Shown: positions 8,530 through 18,173, numbered from the stretch's first letter. The stretch: DNA of 34,231 nt from Novosphingobium sp. HII-3 (GCF_002916655.1 NZ_PPSM01000028.1:1-34231); one strand, 5' to 3'. Translations and numbers: made by a program. The notes: a model not told the origin generated them from the sequence alone.

Positions 8530-8602
8530 GCCAGCTTCCTTTCGCAAGCCCCACTATTTCGCCGGGCGCAAAAGGTCAATTCACCCGGGTAAAATATAGT
8601 GG

Positions 8603-9193
8603 CTAGCGACCGAGCGCTTCGCTGAAGTGGCGGCGACAGAGTGCGACGTAGCGGTCGTTCCCGCCGATCTCGGTCTGGGCGCCTTCGCTGACGGCGGCGC
8701 CACTTTCGTCCACCCGCAGGTTCATCGAGGCCTTGCGCCCGCAGTGGCACACCGCCTTCAGCTCCACCAGCGCATCGGCTATCCCCAGCAGCACGGCGGC
8801 GCCGGGGAACAGCACTCCCCGGAAATCCGTCCGCAGGCCATAGCAAAGCACGGGAATGTCGGCCTTGTCGGCGATGTCCGCGCACTGCCACGCTTGCTCA
8901 GGGGTGAGAAATTGCGCTTCGTCCACCAGCACGCAGGAGATCGGCTCCACCGCGTGCGCTGCACGCACCTGTTGCAAAAGATCGGTGCCCGGATCGAAGC
9001 GGTGCGCGGCGGCGTGGAGGCCGATGCGGCTCTCGATCGCGTGGTCGGTCCCCATTTCCGCACTGCGGTCGTCGATCGCGGCGGTCCACAGCATCGTGCG
9101 CATGCCACGTTCGTGGTAGTTGAAGTTCGCCTGCAGCAGCGTGGTCGATTTGCCCGCGTTCATGCTGGCATAGTAGAAATAGAGCTTGGCCAT
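8603..9193 (-). CDS. tdk: Thymidine kinase (type II)
   Basis: 196 aa. P-loop ASMNAGKST (residues about 9-17), Walker B/lid region VLVDEAQFL, LCYGLRTDFRG, and structural zinc ligands CHCG near residue 145 and CRRHF near the C-terminus. These define the type II (TK1-like) family that phosphorylates thymidine with ATP in dNTP salvage. The start MAKLYFYY at 9193 fits family N-termini. It is divergent from the DUF1963 gene and upstream of DUF2239 and truB, within a region that in many proteobacteria would simply join rbfA to truB. Confidence 0.96.
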   Translation of the reverse strand: MAKLYFYYASMNAGKSTTLLQANFNYHERGMRTMLWTAAIDDRSAEMGTDHAIESRIGLHAAAHRFDPGTDLLQQVRAAHAVEPISCVLVDEAQFLTPEQAWQCADIADKADIPVLCYGLRTDFRGVLFPGAAVLLGIADALVELKAVCHCGRKASMNLRVDESGAAVSEGAQTEIGGNDRYVALCRRHFSEALGR

Positions 9194-9336
9194 CGGTTCT
9201 GGGGATAACACCGCCTCCGGGGCGACGCACGCGCCTTGCCGGGCTTCTCCCCGGCTCGATTGCCCTTAACAGTCCACCACAGCGAACAAAGAGCAAGAGG
9301 GGCCACAAGGGAGCACCGGATGGAGCGCGCGGACGC

Positions 9337-10944
9337 ATGAAGAGACTGTTTGCCGCATTGGCAGCTTTCGCGCTGCCCGCCACGATCGCGGCTTGGCTGG
9401 CGCTGATCCCGCTGGGCGGCGATTTCGCGCCTTTCGACCCCCTTGGCCAGCGCGTCCTTGAAATGCAGGGTCGCTCCGCCGCCGTCTTCGCGCTGCTGAT
9501 GGCCGGGATCGGGCTCGCCGTCCTCGCCGCCCTGGCGGTAAAAGCCGGCCCCCGCGCCCCCGCCACCGCCCGGCCGGCGCAGGACCATCGGTCGCGCGCG
9601 CGTCATTCCTCTTCGCAGGACACCGCATCTCCAGCGCCGGGCGGCGAGCCTTCGGCACCTGCCCTGGAGGAGCCGGAGCTCGCCTTCCCGGCCGCAGGAC
9701 CTGCTACCGAAGAGGAGCCTCCCGAAGCGCCCCCCGCGCCGGCCGCTCCGCCACCGCTTCCTCCCCCGGCCACCCCGATCGCGCTGATCCGCAAGCCACG
9801 CGAACGGTATCGCGACTGGTTCATGGATCAAAGCTGGCTGGGCGGCCTGCCGCGTCTGGGCGATCGCCCCTGGCCCCGTGACACCGCCGGAATCCCGCTG
9901 CCCTTCGCGGCACAGATCAGCCTTGCGGAACTGGCCGCCGCCCGCGCGGACACGCCGCTCCCGACCACCGGCTCTCTCGCCTTCTTCCTAGGAGAGGGCG
10001 CAGTCGTACCGGTGCCCGAAGGCGTCCACGACTTCAGCGACCCGCCTGACGGCCTGCCACCCGCCTACGAGGAGGGCGGCTCACCTTTCCCGCTGCGGGC
10101 ATCGCGACTGACTCGCTGGTTCTTCCCCTTCTGGCCGGTCACCCCCGCCGCGCTCGACCTCCCCGATCCTGCGGACGAGGACGCCTTCGTGCAGCAACTG
10201 CGCCGCTACGCGCCCTTGCGCGACCATCCATTCTACGCAGCCGGCGTCGGTGCCCCGCTGGAAACGCTATGGTGGCATTCGGTCATCCACCTGGCCGACA
10301 GGCTGCAGGACGCCAGGGACGAAAGCCCCGCTCTCCTGGCGCGGCGCCGCGATGAAATGGCGCGCCAGCATGCGGAACTCGCGCGCTTGCGCATCGATTC
10401 CGTCGCTGTGCCCTATGCCCTGGAAGACGCGCAGGAAATCGCCGAGCAGCTCGATGCCGACTTTGCCCTCCTGCAGGAGCAATGCGCCGCGCTTCCCGCC
10501 ATGGTCGACGCGCTGGACCAGTTCGTCGCCGGGCGTGACCCCATGACGCAGCTAACACCCGACGAGCTGACGATCGTCGGTGACATCCTCGCCGAGGTTC
10601 ATGAACGCTACGGTGCGGCCGTGCAGGACCGCGTGCCCGGTACGCTAGCGCAACTGGCGACGATTTCGCTGCGCGCCATGATGGTGGGTCCGCCGGAAAT
10701 GCTGGTGGCCCTGCCGGATCCGATCCTGCGCCGCATCAACCGGGAGTACCGGCTGCCGCCCGTACACCAGCACCGGATGCTCGACATCGACGGGGGTGAC
10801 ACCCTCCTGCTCCAGCTGGGCTACGACGATCTCGTGGAATGGTCTTGGCCGGAGAACGGCGTCTGGCGTTTCCGGATCGATCCTGTCTCGCTCGCCGCGC
10901 AGGACTGGAGCGCGGCGCGGGTGACCTTCGAGGAACTCCCGTAA
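9337..10944 (+). CDS. DUF1963 (YwqG-like) protein with N-terminal membrane helices
   Basis: 535 aa. Two hydrophobic segments lie at about residues 4-28 and 48-69, then an Ala/Pro/Glu-rich linker to about residue 150. The DUF1963 domain follows, with WLGGLPRLGDRPWPRD, then PLPFAAQISLAEL and the C-terminal signature DGGDTLLLQLGYDD and WRFRIDPVSLAAQDW. A helical insertion of about 120 residues (RRRDEMARQHAELARLR and onward) splits the domain. The function of DUF1963 is unknown; B. subtilis YwqG is the founding member. It is the only plus-strand gene between pspF and pnp, divergent from tdk and convergent with rbfA. Confidence 0.82.
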   Translation: MKRLFAALAAFALPATIAAWLALIPLGGDFAPFDPLGQRVLEMQGRSAAVFALLMAGIGLAVLAALAVKAGPRAPATARPAQDHRSRARHSSSQDTASPAPGGEPSAPALEEPELAFPAAGPATEEEPPEAPPAPAAPPPLPPPATPIALIRKPRERYRDWFMDQSWLGGLPRLGDRPWPRDTAGIPLPFAAQISLAELAAARADTPLPTTGSLAFFLGEGAVVPVPEGVHDFSDPPDGLPPAYEEGGSPFPLRASRLTRWFFPFWPVTPAALDLPDPADEDAFVQQLRRYAPLRDHPFYAAGVGAPLETLWWHSVIHLADRLQDARDESPALLARRRDEMARQHAELARLRIDSVAVPYALEDAQEIAEQLDADFALLQEQCAALPAMVDALDQFVAGRDPMTQLTPDELTIVGDILAEVHERYGAAVQDRVPGTLAQLATISLRAMMVGPPEMLVALPDPILRRINREYRLPPVHQHRMLDIDGGDTLLLQLGYDDLVEWSWPENGVWRFRIDPVSLAAQDWSAARVTFEELP

Positions 10945-11022
10945 GGCCGAAAACCACGGATCCACGGCGCTGGCCCCCTGGCCGCACCTGCCCCGCCGAA
11001 GCCAACGGCAGGGCGGTTTCCC

Positions 11023-11415
11023 TCAGTCCTCCAGGTCCCGCTTCACGCGCGGGTCGTTCAGCAGCGCGTCAATCCGGCTGGCTTCGTCGAACGTCTCGTC
11101 CGAGCGGAAACGAATCTTCGCCGCGAACTTGAGCTTGAGCCGCTGCGCCACCTCGCGCTGGAAGAAGGCGGTGTTTGTGCGCAGCGCCTTGAGGACGACC
11201 TCCTCGTCCTGGCCCAACAGCGGCTTCACGTAAACGGTCGCCTGCCGCAGGTCCGGCGTCATGCGCACCTCGGTCACGGAAACGGAATGCGCCGTCAGCA
11301 CCTCGTCGTGAACCTGCTGGCGGGTGAGTATCTCTGAAATGACATGGCGCACCTGCTCACCCACCTTCAGGAGGCGGACGGAGTGCTGTTCGGGAGTAGT
11401 CTGGTGTTTTGCCAT
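11023..11415 (-). CDS. rbfA: 30S ribosome-binding factor RbfA
   Basis: 130 aa starting [20 protein letters not shown]. Family landmarks: [39 protein letters not shown], and [15 protein letters not shown] sequence ([19 protein letters not shown]). RbfA helps mature the 16S rRNA 5' end (17S to 16S) and assists cold growth. The start at 11415 was chosen by homology, since the longer frame adds unrelated sequence. The gene is separated from infB by a DUF1697 gene. The 138 bp upstream contain a short CCCCGC/GCGGGG stem (11504-11522), so rbfA may have its own promoter. Confidence 0.97.
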   Translation of the reverse strand: MAKHQTTPEQHSVRLLKVGEQVRHVISEILTRQQVHDEVLTAHSVSVTEVRMTPDLRQATVYVKPLLGQDEEVVLKALRTNTAFFQREVAQRLKLKFAAKIRFRSDETFDEASRIDALLNDPRVKRDLED

Positions 11416-11553
11416 CGTGATGCGTCCATTTGGGCGGCCCGCGCTATTTTGCAACAGAGTGTTACGGCTCCCCGCCCGGGATTTGCCGTTATCGCGGATG
11501 CAACCCCGCGTCAAAGGCGGGGCCTGCTCCGGCTTGTCTGACGCGGCGCAGGA

Positions 11554-12090
11554 TCATCCCATCTTGCTGTGGATCCGCGCCAGCGAACGCACGTTCCGCG
11601 CCGTACCCCGGCAACCGAGCCGCCGCTCGATGAAGGCGCTCGTCAGTTTCGAGCCGCCCACGCCATCCACATAATCAATGTAGAGGCAGCGCGGCCCCAG
11701 CGCGATCTTCTCGGGCCCTCTGCCGGAATGGTCCGCGACCATCCTGTCGAAGTGCTCCGGATCGGCATCGCGTTCAAGGAACAGCGTGTGCACGAAATGA
11801 TCCTGGCCGATGCCGGTGAACGGGTTGTCCTCCACGGCCGAGCGGACCTCCTCGCGGGTACGGACGGCGGCGAAGGTGGTCATGTCGAACCGGTCCTTCA
11901 TCATGTACGCAAAGAGTTCCTCCAGCCCCTCGGTCGGCCGCTCGTCGAAGTCGAACAGGACGTTGCCGCTGGCCACCACGGTCTCGACGTTCTCGAACTC
12001 CTCCCGCTCGAAGGCGTAGCGCAGGTCCGCCATCGTCAGCCGGTTGCCCCCGACGTTGATGGCCGCGAAGAAGGCGCAGTAGCGCGTCAT
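11554..12090 (-). CDS. DUF1697 family protein
   Basis: 178 aa. The start MTRYCAFFAAINVGGNRLTM is diagnostic of DUF1697 (typically AFLRGINVGG, then M..LR..FE..G...V.T...SGNV.F). Also present: FENVETVVASGNVLFDF and, in the second half, KIALGPRCLYIDYVDGVG and SKLT. The family has a two-domain alpha/beta fold and no assigned biochemical role. GAGGA lies 9 bases before the ATG. It sits between infB and rbfA, same strand, with a terminator-like hairpin on the infB side. It is therefore probably an insertion into the ancestral cluster. Confidence 0.85.
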   Translation of the reverse strand: MTRYCAFFAAINVGGNRLTMADLRYAFEREEFENVETVVASGNVLFDFDERPTEGLEELFAYMMKDRFDMTTFAAVRTREEVRSAVEDNPFTGIGQDHFVHTLFLERDADPEHFDRMVADHSGRGPEKIALGPRCLYIDYVDGVGGSKLTSAFIERRLGCRGTARNVRSLARIHSKMG

Positions 12091-12144
12091 GCAATCTCGT
12101 CCTCAGTCTTTCCGCCCCCGAGCCTGCCACAGCGGGCAGTGCCG

Positions 12145-12185
12145 GAAAAGCGGAACGGCCACCGCCGGTTTCCCGACGATGGCCG
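12145..12185 (-). terminator. Candidate terminator after infB
   Basis: On the minus strand, a 9-bp stem CGGCCATCG/CGGTGGCCG (one G-U pair) with a 12-base loop, followed by the interrupted U tract TTCCGCTTTTCC. It starts 29 bp past the infB stop and precedes the DUF1697 gene. Confidence 0.6.
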
Positions 12186-12214
12186 CCCTGTCAGTGTTGC
12201 TGTGAAGCCCGGGC

Positions 12215-14986
12215 TCAGCCCACGGTGCGTTCGCGGTGGCTGACTTCGAAGACTTCGAGGTGGTCGCCCGCCTTGATGTCGTTCGTGTCGGCCAGAACCA
12301 CACCGCACTCCAGACCGGCGCGGACTTCGTCCACATCGTCCTTGAAGCGGCGCAGCGAGGCGATCGTCGTTGCCGAAACGATGACGTCGTTGCGGGTGAG
12401 ACGCGCGCTGAGACCCTTGCGGATGTAGCCTTCGAGGACCAGCAAACCAGCGGCCTTGTCGCGCTTGCCGGCCGGGAAGACCTGCTTGACTTCGGCGCGG
12501 CCGACGACCGTTTCGATGCGCTCCGGACCCCAGATGCCGGCCATCTGCTTCGCGACCTCTGCGGTCAGCTCGTAGATGACGTCGTAGTACATCATCGGCG
12601 TCTTGGTCTTCTCGACCAGTTCCCGGGCCTTGGCGTTCGGACGGACGTTGAAGCCGATGATCGGCGCGCCGCTGGCAGCCGCCAGCGTCACGTCGGTTTC
12701 GGTGATCGCGCCGACGCCCGAGTTCAGGATGCGCACCTTGATCTCGTCGTTCGAGAGGGCGTGGAGCGCGGCGTTGATCGCCTCGACCGAACCCTGCACG
12801 TCCGCCTTCACGACGACCGGGTACTCGATGACCTTCTGCTTGTCGGCGAGGGCCGAGAACATGGTATCGAGGCTTGCCGGTGCCATCGCCGTGCGCTTCG
12901 CGGTCGCCTGTTCCTGACGGTAGGCCGACACCTCGCGGGCGCGCTGCTCGCTTTCGACGACGGTGAGCAGGTCACCGGCCATCGGCACGCCGCCGATGCC
13001 CAGCACTTCCACCGGCATCGCGGGCGGAGCCTGCTTGAGCTGGCGCCCCTTGTCGTCGAGCATGGCGCGCACACGGCCGCTCTCCGTGCCGACGACGAGG
13101 ATGTCGCCGACCTTGAGCGTGCCGCGGTTGACCAGCACCGTCGCGAGCGGACCCTTGCCCTTGTCGAGCTTGGCTTCGATCACGGTGGCTTCGGCCATGC
13201 GGTCCGGATTGGCCTTGAGCTCCATCAGTTCGGCCTGGAGCAGGATCTTCTCGATCAGCTCGTCCAGACCCTTGCCGGTCTTGGCCGAGACTTCGACGTC
13301 CTGCACGTCACCCGACATTTCCTCGACCACGATCGAGTGTTCGAGCAGGCGCTCACGCACCTTCTGCGGGTTGGCTTCCGGCTTGTCGCACTTGTTGATC
13401 GCGACGATCATCGGCACGCCCGCGGCCTTGGTGTGATTGATGGCCTCGACCGTCTGCGGCATGATGCCGTCGTCGGCCGCTACCACCAGCACCACGATGT
13501 CCGTGACGTTGGCGCCGCGCATACGCATCTGCGTGAAGGCGGCGTGGCCCGGGGTGTCGAGGAAGGTGACGAAGTCGCCGCCCTTGGTCTTGATCTGGTA
13601 GGCGCCCATGTGCTGGGTGATGCCGCCCGCTTCGCCGCGCACGACATCGGTGCCACGCAGCGCGTCGAGCAGCGAGGTCTTGCCGTGGTCGACGTGGCCC
13701 ATGATCGTGACCACCGGCGGACGCGGCTTCAGCGTCTCTTCCGGATCGACGTCCGTGGTGTGGTCGATGTCGATGTCGCTCTCGGACACGCGCTGGATGT
13801 TGTGGCCGAATTCCTCGACCAGCAGCTCCGCCGTATCCTGGTCGATCGTCTGGTTGACGGTGACCATCATGCCCATCTTGAACATCGACTTCACGAGATC
13901 CGCTGCCTTTTCAGCCATGCGGTTCGCCAGCTCGGCAACGGTGATCGCCTCGGGGACGATGACGTCACGCACCTGCTTCTCGCGCGGCTGCGAACGGCCG
14001 CTGAAGCTCGAACGGCGTTCCTTTTCACGTGCACGCTTCAGGGCGGCGAGCGAACGGGCGCGGGCGCCCTCGTCGTCGTTGAGCGCGCGGCTGACGGTCA
14101 GCTTGCCGGCCTGGCGACGATCGCCACCCTTGGCATTGCGATCGCTCTGCTGGTTGGAGCCCGGACGCGACGACGCGGTCGCAGCGCCCTTCTTGGCACC
14201 GGCCGGAGCCTTGGGCGCAGCAGCGCTGCCGCCGCCCGAGCCTGCCGACGCTGCCGTAGCGGCGCCCGCCGCAGCTGCGGGTTCGGGACGGCGCGGTTCA
14301 GGGCGCTGCACCGGAGTGAAGCGACGCGGTGCGGGAACCGGGGTCGCCGCCGGAGCGGGTGCGCGCGCGGGCTCGGCGGCCTTCGCGGCAGGCGCCTTGG
14401 GCGCCGCTTCAGCGGGCTTGTCCGCGGGTGCTTCGGCAGCCGCAGCCGGGGTCTCGACCGGAGCCGGGGCTTCCTGCGGAGCGGGAGCGGGTTCGGCAGC
14501 CTTGGCGGCGGCGTCTGCTTCAGCCTTGGCGGCCGCAGCGGCTTCCTCTTCGGCGCGGCGGTTGGCATCGGCGCGCTGCTTCTCTTCCTCGATGGCGCGC
14601 AGGCGTGCTTCCTGCTCGCGGCGAGTCGCTTCCTCCAGCATCTGGAGGCGTGCTTCCTCTGCCTCGCGCTGGAGGCGCGCAACGCGCTCCTGCGGGGTTT
14701 CGTTGGACGGCGCGGCACGCTTGACCGGCGGCGGCGGCGGAGCGGGACGCGGCGCAGCAGGCTGCGGAGCCGGTGCCGGAGCAGCGGCAGCCTTCGGTTC
14801 GGGCGCGGGAGCCGGAGCAGCCTCGCCCTCGCCGGGCTTGCCGATCAGCTTGCGGCGCTTCACCTCGACCACCACCTTGTTGGTGCGGCCGTGGCTGAAG
14901 GTCTGCTTGACCTCACCCGCTTCCACCGAGCGCTTAAGCCCAAGCGGCTTGCGGCCCAGGGTCGGTTTGTTGTCGGTCTCGCTCAT
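12215..14986 (-). CDS. infB: Translation initiation factor IF-2
   Basis: 923 aa. The N-terminal third (about residues 50-330) is low-complexity Ala/Pro/Glu-rich with a charged coiled coil ([10 protein letters not shown] type: [20 protein letters not shown]). IF2_N is near 370-420. The GTPase domain begins with G1 GHVDHGKTS near residue 424, then DTPGHAAF and NKCDKP. The beta-barrel and C-terminal fMet-tRNA-binding domains follow. IF-2 delivers fMet-tRNA to the 30S subunit. The start [19 protein letters not shown] at 14986 fits the alphaproteobacterial N-terminus. ylxR ends 22 bp upstream, so both are in the rimP-nusA-ylxR-infB operon. Confidence 0.98.
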   Translation of the reverse strand: MSETDNKPTLGRKPLGLKRSVEAGEVKQTFSHGRTNKVVVEVKRRKLIGKPGEGEAAPAPAPEPKAAAAPAPAPQPAAPRPAPPPPPVKRAAPSNETPQERVARLQREAEEARLQMLEEATRREQEARLRAIEEEKQRADANRRAEEEAAAAAKAEADAAAKAAEPAPAPQEAPAPVETPAAAAEAPADKPAEAAPKAPAAKAAEPARAPAPAATPVPAPRRFTPVQRPEPRRPEPAAAAGAATAASAGSGGGSAAAPKAPAGAKKGAATASSRPGSNQQSDRNAKGGDRRQAGKLTVSRALNDDEGARARSLAALKRAREKERRSSFSGRSQPREKQVRDVIVPEAITVAELANRMAEKAADLVKSMFKMGMMVTVNQTIDQDTAELLVEEFGHNIQRVSESDIDIDHTTDVDPEETLKPRPPVVTIMGHVDHGKTSLLDALRGTDVVRGEAGGITQHMGAYQIKTKGGDFVTFLDTPGHAAFTQMRMRGANVTDIVVLVVAADDGIMPQTVEAINHTKAAGVPMIVAINKCDKPEANPQKVRERLLEHSIVVEEMSGDVQDVEVSAKTGKGLDELIEKILLQAELMELKANPDRMAEATVIEAKLDKGKGPLATVLVNRGTLKVGDILVVGTESGRVRAMLDDKGRQLKQAPPAMPVEVLGIGGVPMAGDLLTVVESEQRAREVSAYRQEQATAKRTAMAPASLDTMFSALADKQKVIEYPVVVKADVQGSVEAINAALHALSNDEIKVRILNSGVGAITETDVTLAAASGAPIIGFNVRPNAKARELVEKTKTPMMYYDVIYELTAEVAKQMAGIWGPERIETVVGRAEVKQVFPAGKRDKAAGLLVLEGYIRKGLSARLTRNDVIVSATTIASLRRFKDDVDEVRAGLECGVVLADTNDIKAGDHLEVFEVSHRERTVG

Positions 14987-15008
14987 ATTTCTCGTCTTCG
15001 CCCTTCGG

Positions 15009-15764
15009 TCAATTCGTCGTGACGGACGCGGCCGGTGCCGCTCCGTTTTCATCATCCAAGCCGGCATCCAAGTCACGTTGGCCGCCGTCCCCGTTCGGGG
15101 CCTCCCGGCTGATGACCTGCCCCTGGAAATGCAGGAGGCGCTTTAGCTGCGAGTCGACTCGGTCAGCCGCTCCGCGATCGTTCAGCGCCAGGTGAACGAC
15201 GTTGTCGCGGCCCAATGCCACAGACAGCGCCTCCCGGTCCAGAGGCAAGGTGATGCCTCTCAGACCGGATCCTTCCGCCTCGCTCCCCACGCGCCAGGCC
15301 TGGTCGAGCTTGCGCGAGCCATCCTCGCGCGCGTCGGCGGCATGAGCGAGCCACTCCACCCGGCCCTCACGCGCGTTCTGCGCGATGCGGTCCGAGCCCA
15401 GAAGCAGCCTGCCCGATTTCATCTCAAGCCCCAGCCGGTCCGTGAGAGCGCGGATGAGCGCGGCCTCGATCCTGTTGGCAAGATCTTCGGGGATGGTGAT
15501 CGGCGCGCCCTTGTATGCACGCGCCAGTGCTCCCTTTAGTTTGTTCTTCGACACCGCAATTTCAAGGTCTGCGCGTGATACGCCGATCCACGCGCCGCGC
15601 CCCGGGGCACGCGCGTGGACGTCGGGAAGGACCAGCCCGTCCGGCGAAATCGCCAAACGGATGAACTCTCCGCGCACAGCCTTCTCGCCGGAGAGGATGC
15701 ATGTCCTCTCCGCCGAGCTGCCGTCAATGTCGGAGCTTACGCGCTCATTGCGAGGATTCCGCAT
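15009..15764 (-). CDS. YlxR (DUF448) protein with an L7Ae-like C-terminal domain
   Basis: 251 aa. Residues about 18-95 are the DUF448/YlxR RNA-binding domain ([40 protein letters not shown]). Residues about 110-200 resemble an L7Ae/L30e-type domain ([34 protein letters not shown]), a fusion common in alphaproteobacteria. An acidic tail follows ([11 protein letters not shown]). The likely role is RNA or nucleoid binding linked to transcription-translation; this is inferred from family and operon position. The start overlaps the nusA 3' end by 20 bp, suggesting translational coupling. Confidence 0.9.
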   Translation of the reverse strand: MRNPRNERVSSDIDGSSAERTCILSGEKAVRGEFIRLAISPDGLVLPDVHARAPGRGAWIGVSRADLEIAVSKNKLKGALARAYKGAPITIPEDLANRIEAALIRALTDRLGLEMKSGRLLLGSDRIAQNAREGRVEWLAHAADAREDGSRKLDQAWRVGSEAEGSGLRGITLPLDREALSVALGRDNVVHLALNDRGAADRVDSQLKRLLHFQGQVISREAPNGDGGQRDLDAGLDDENGAAPAASVTTN

Positions 15765-17394
15765 CAGCGGCCTCCTCAGCTTGCGCGTCGGCCACGGGGG
15801 CGTCCTGCGCTTCGGTTTCGTCGTCGAACCAGTGAGCGCGGGCAGCCATGATGATCTCGTTGCCCTGCTCTTCGTTCAGGCCATACTCGCCGAGCACGCC
15901 GCCCTTGTCCTCGTCGCGGGCGCGGCGGTTCACCGAACCGTCACGGCGACGCTGCTCGGAGCGCTTCTTGGCGATCAGCTCGTCGGTGGCGAGGTCCGCC
16001 AGATCGTCAAGCGTCTTGATGCCCGCCTTGCCCAGAGTGACCAGCATCGCTTCGGTAAGGTGCGGCAGTTCGGCCAGCGCATCCTCGACGCCCAGCGCGC
16101 GGCGGGCTTCGCGATTCGCGTCCTCGCGACGCTCAAGCGCCTCATGCGCACGGCTCTGGAGTTCCTCGGCCAGTTCTTCGTCGAAGCCCTCGATCGCAGC
16201 CAGCTCGTTGACGTCGATGTAAGCGACTTCCTCCAGCTCGCTGAAGCCTTCGGCCACCAGCAGCTGCGAAAGCGTCTCGTCGACGTCCAGCTCTTCCTCG
16301 AACATCTTCGAGCGCTCGACGAATTCCTTCTGGCGCTTCTCCGAAGATTCCGCCTCAGTCATGATGTCGATCTGCGAGCCGGTCAACTGCGAGGCGAGGC
16401 GCACGTTCTGACCGCGACGGCCGATCGCCAGCGACAGCTGGTCATCGGGCACCACCACTTCGATGCGGCTTTCTTCCTCGTCGATGACGACGCGGCTGAC
16501 GGTCGCGGGCTGGAGGGCGTTGACGACGAAGGTCGCGGTGTCCTCGCTCCAGGGGATGATGTCGATCTTCTCGCCCTGCATTTCCTGCACGACGGCCTGA
16601 ACGCGGCTGCCCTTCATGCCGACGCAGGCGCCGACCGGGTCGATCGAGTGATCGTGGCTGATGACGCCGATCTTGGCGCGCGAGCCCGGGTCGCGGGCGG
16701 CGGCCTTGATCTCGATCACGCCGTCGTAGATTTCGGGCACTTCCTGCGCGAACAGGCGCTTCATGAAGTCCGGGTGCGCGCGGCTGAGGAAGATCTGCGG
16801 GCCGCGGTTCTGACGCTCCACGCGCAGGACCAGCGCACGCACGCGCTCACCGACGCGGGCGGCTTCGCGCGGGATCTGCTGGTCGCGGCGGATCACACCC
16901 TCGGCGCGGCCGAGGTTCACGATCACATGGCCGAACTCGACCGACTTGATGACGCCGGTGATGATTTCACCCGCGCGGTCCTTGAACTCTTCGTACTGGC
17001 GGTCGCGCTCGGCGTCGCGGACCTTCTGGAAGATCACCTGCTTGGCGGACTGCGCATCAATGCGACCCAGATCCACCGGAGGCAGCGGATCGACGATGAA
17101 GTCGCCGATCTTGGCGTCCTTCTGCAGCTTTTCGGCCTGCTTGAGATCGACCTGCTTGAAGTAGTCCTCGACATGCTCGACCACTTCGACGACGCGCCAC
17201 AGGCGCAGGTCGCCGGTGCGCGGATCGAGCTTCGCACGGATGTCGTTCTCGGCGCCGTAACGGTTGCGGGCCGACTTCTGAATGGCCTCTTCCATCGCCT
17301 CGATGACGATCGACTTGTCGATCATCTTCTCCGACGCGACGGAGTTCGCGATCGCGAGCAACTCGGCGCGGTTGGCGGAAATCGCACTAGCCAT
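15745..17394 (-). CDS. nusA: Transcription termination/antitermination protein NusA
   Basis: 549 aa. N-terminal RNA polymerase-binding domain (ANRAELLAIANSVASEKMID to about 130), S1 (GEIITGVIKSVEFGHVIVNL), KH1 and KH2 (GVISHDHSIDPVGACVGMKG; VVVPDDQLSLAIGRRGQNVR), and two helix-hairpin-helix acidic repeats (LLVAEGFSELEEVAYI; LGKAGIKTLDDLADLATDEL). A Glu/Ala-rich tail ends the protein. It controls pausing, termination and rRNA antitermination. It begins 3 bp after rimP and overlaps ylxR by 20 bp. Confidence 0.98.
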   Translation of the reverse strand: MASAISANRAELLAIANSVASEKMIDKSIVIEAMEEAIQKSARNRYGAENDIRAKLDPRTGDLRLWRVVEVVEHVEDYFKQVDLKQAEKLQKDAKIGDFIVDPLPPVDLGRIDAQSAKQVIFQKVRDAERDRQYEEFKDRAGEIITGVIKSVEFGHVIVNLGRAEGVIRRDQQIPREAARVGERVRALVLRVERQNRGPQIFLSRAHPDFMKRLFAQEVPEIYDGVIEIKAAARDPGSRAKIGVISHDHSIDPVGACVGMKGSRVQAVVQEMQGEKIDIIPWSEDTATFVVNALQPATVSRVVIDEEESRIEVVVPDDQLSLAIGRRGQNVRLASQLTGSQIDIMTEAESSEKRQKEFVERSKMFEEELDVDETLSQLLVAEGFSELEEVAYIDVNELAAIEGFDEELAEELQSRAHEALERREDANREARRALGVEDALAELPHLTEAMLVTLGKAGIKTLDDLADLATDELIAKKRSEQRRRDGSVNRRARDEDKGGVLGEYGLNEEQGNEIIMAARAHWFDDETEAQDAPVADAQAEEAADAESSQ

Positions 17395-17397
17395 GGC

Positions 17398-17976
17398 TTA
17401 GTCTTCCTGTTCCTCAAGAATGTCGTCCGCGCCGCTGGTATCCAGCGGCCGGGTTGCTGCGATCAGCCTGTCGGTGAGGATCAGGCGGGCCGATTGAATG
17501 TCCGAAAGGGGAAACGAGACGCGGCCGGACTTCTTTTCGTCCAGCGTCACGACATCCCCTTCGATGCCGACGAGATCGCCATGGAGAGCCTTGCGGTTGC
17601 CTTCCACGGGGTTGACGAGGTTCACCTTCGTCTCATGCCCAGCCCAGGCGGCATAGTCCTTGGGACGGGTGAGCGGACGGTCGATGCCGGGCGAACTGAC
17701 TTCGAGGCGGTACGCTTCCTCGATCAGGGTTTCGCCCGCTTCCTCGAGCGCATCCATGCGATCCGAGATGCGGTGCGACAAGGCGACGCAGTCATCGAGG
17801 ACAAGCTGCCCGGTCGCCGGGTTTTCCGCCATGATCTGCAGGGCGATCTCGTTGTCACCGACTTCGCTCTTTCCGAAGATGCGCACGCGCACGAGATCGA
17901 AGCCCAGGGCTTTGACCTCCGGCTCGATGACTTCGGTAAGACGTGCGATATCGACCAATCCTGGCTCCGTAGACAT
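17398..17976 (-). CDS. rimP: Ribosome maturation factor RimP
   Basis: 192 aa. RimP landmarks: LTEVIEPEVKALGFDLVRVR, LDDCVALSHRISDRMDALEE, YRLEVSSPGIDRPLTRPKDY, and the C-terminal SH3-like part (LHGDLVGIEGDVVTLDE). It helps assemble the 30S subunit. It is first gene of the nusA-infB operon. The ATG at 17976 has no Shine-Dalgarno. A TTG six codons downstream (17958) has GGAG 6 bases before it and would start at VDIARL, so the true start deserves checking. A leader hairpin lies about 35 bases upstream. Confidence 0.94.
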   Translation of the reverse strand: MSTEPGLVDIARLTEVIEPEVKALGFDLVRVRIFGKSEVGDNEIALQIMAENPATGQLVLDDCVALSHRISDRMDALEEAGETLIEEAYRLEVSSPGIDRPLTRPKDYAAWAGHETKVNLVNPVEGNRKALHGDLVGIEGDVVTLDEKKSGRVSFPLSDIQSARLILTDRLIAATRPLDTSGADDILEEQED

Positions 17977-18010
17977 GTGTTATGCGGCGCAACTGGTGCA
18001 ACGCGACTTC

Positions 18011-18030
18011 GCGCCGGCCCCTACCGGCGC
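18011..18030 (-). promoter_or_regulatory. rimP-operon leader hairpin
   Basis: On the minus strand a perfect 7-bp stem GCGCCGG/CCGGCGC closes a 6-base loop (TAGGGG), 34 bases before the rimP ATG. The TAG in the loop is the stop of a 9-codon reading frame beginning with GTG at 18050. No U tract follows, so it is not a simple terminator. A regulatory role is inferred. Confidence 0.4.
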
Positions 18031-18173
18031 CAGCCCGTTCGTTGTTTCACCAATTACGGGATGAGCGCCAGATAGGCGCGATTCCCGAAAATTGCAAGGA
18101 GCACTTGGGCGCAAACTCAGGAAGATCGGAAGCAGACCCGAGAGGACGCGCAGCCACTCCCGGATCCTGGGGA

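Noticed and set aside
12236..15022. A 928-codon plus-strand frame
   Set aside because: It is fully antisense to infB, which has all IF-2 motifs. The product is Arg/Asp/His-rich low complexity.
15385..18075. An 896-codon plus-strand frame
   Set aside because: It is the antisense shadow of ylxR, nusA and rimP, with no recognisable motif.
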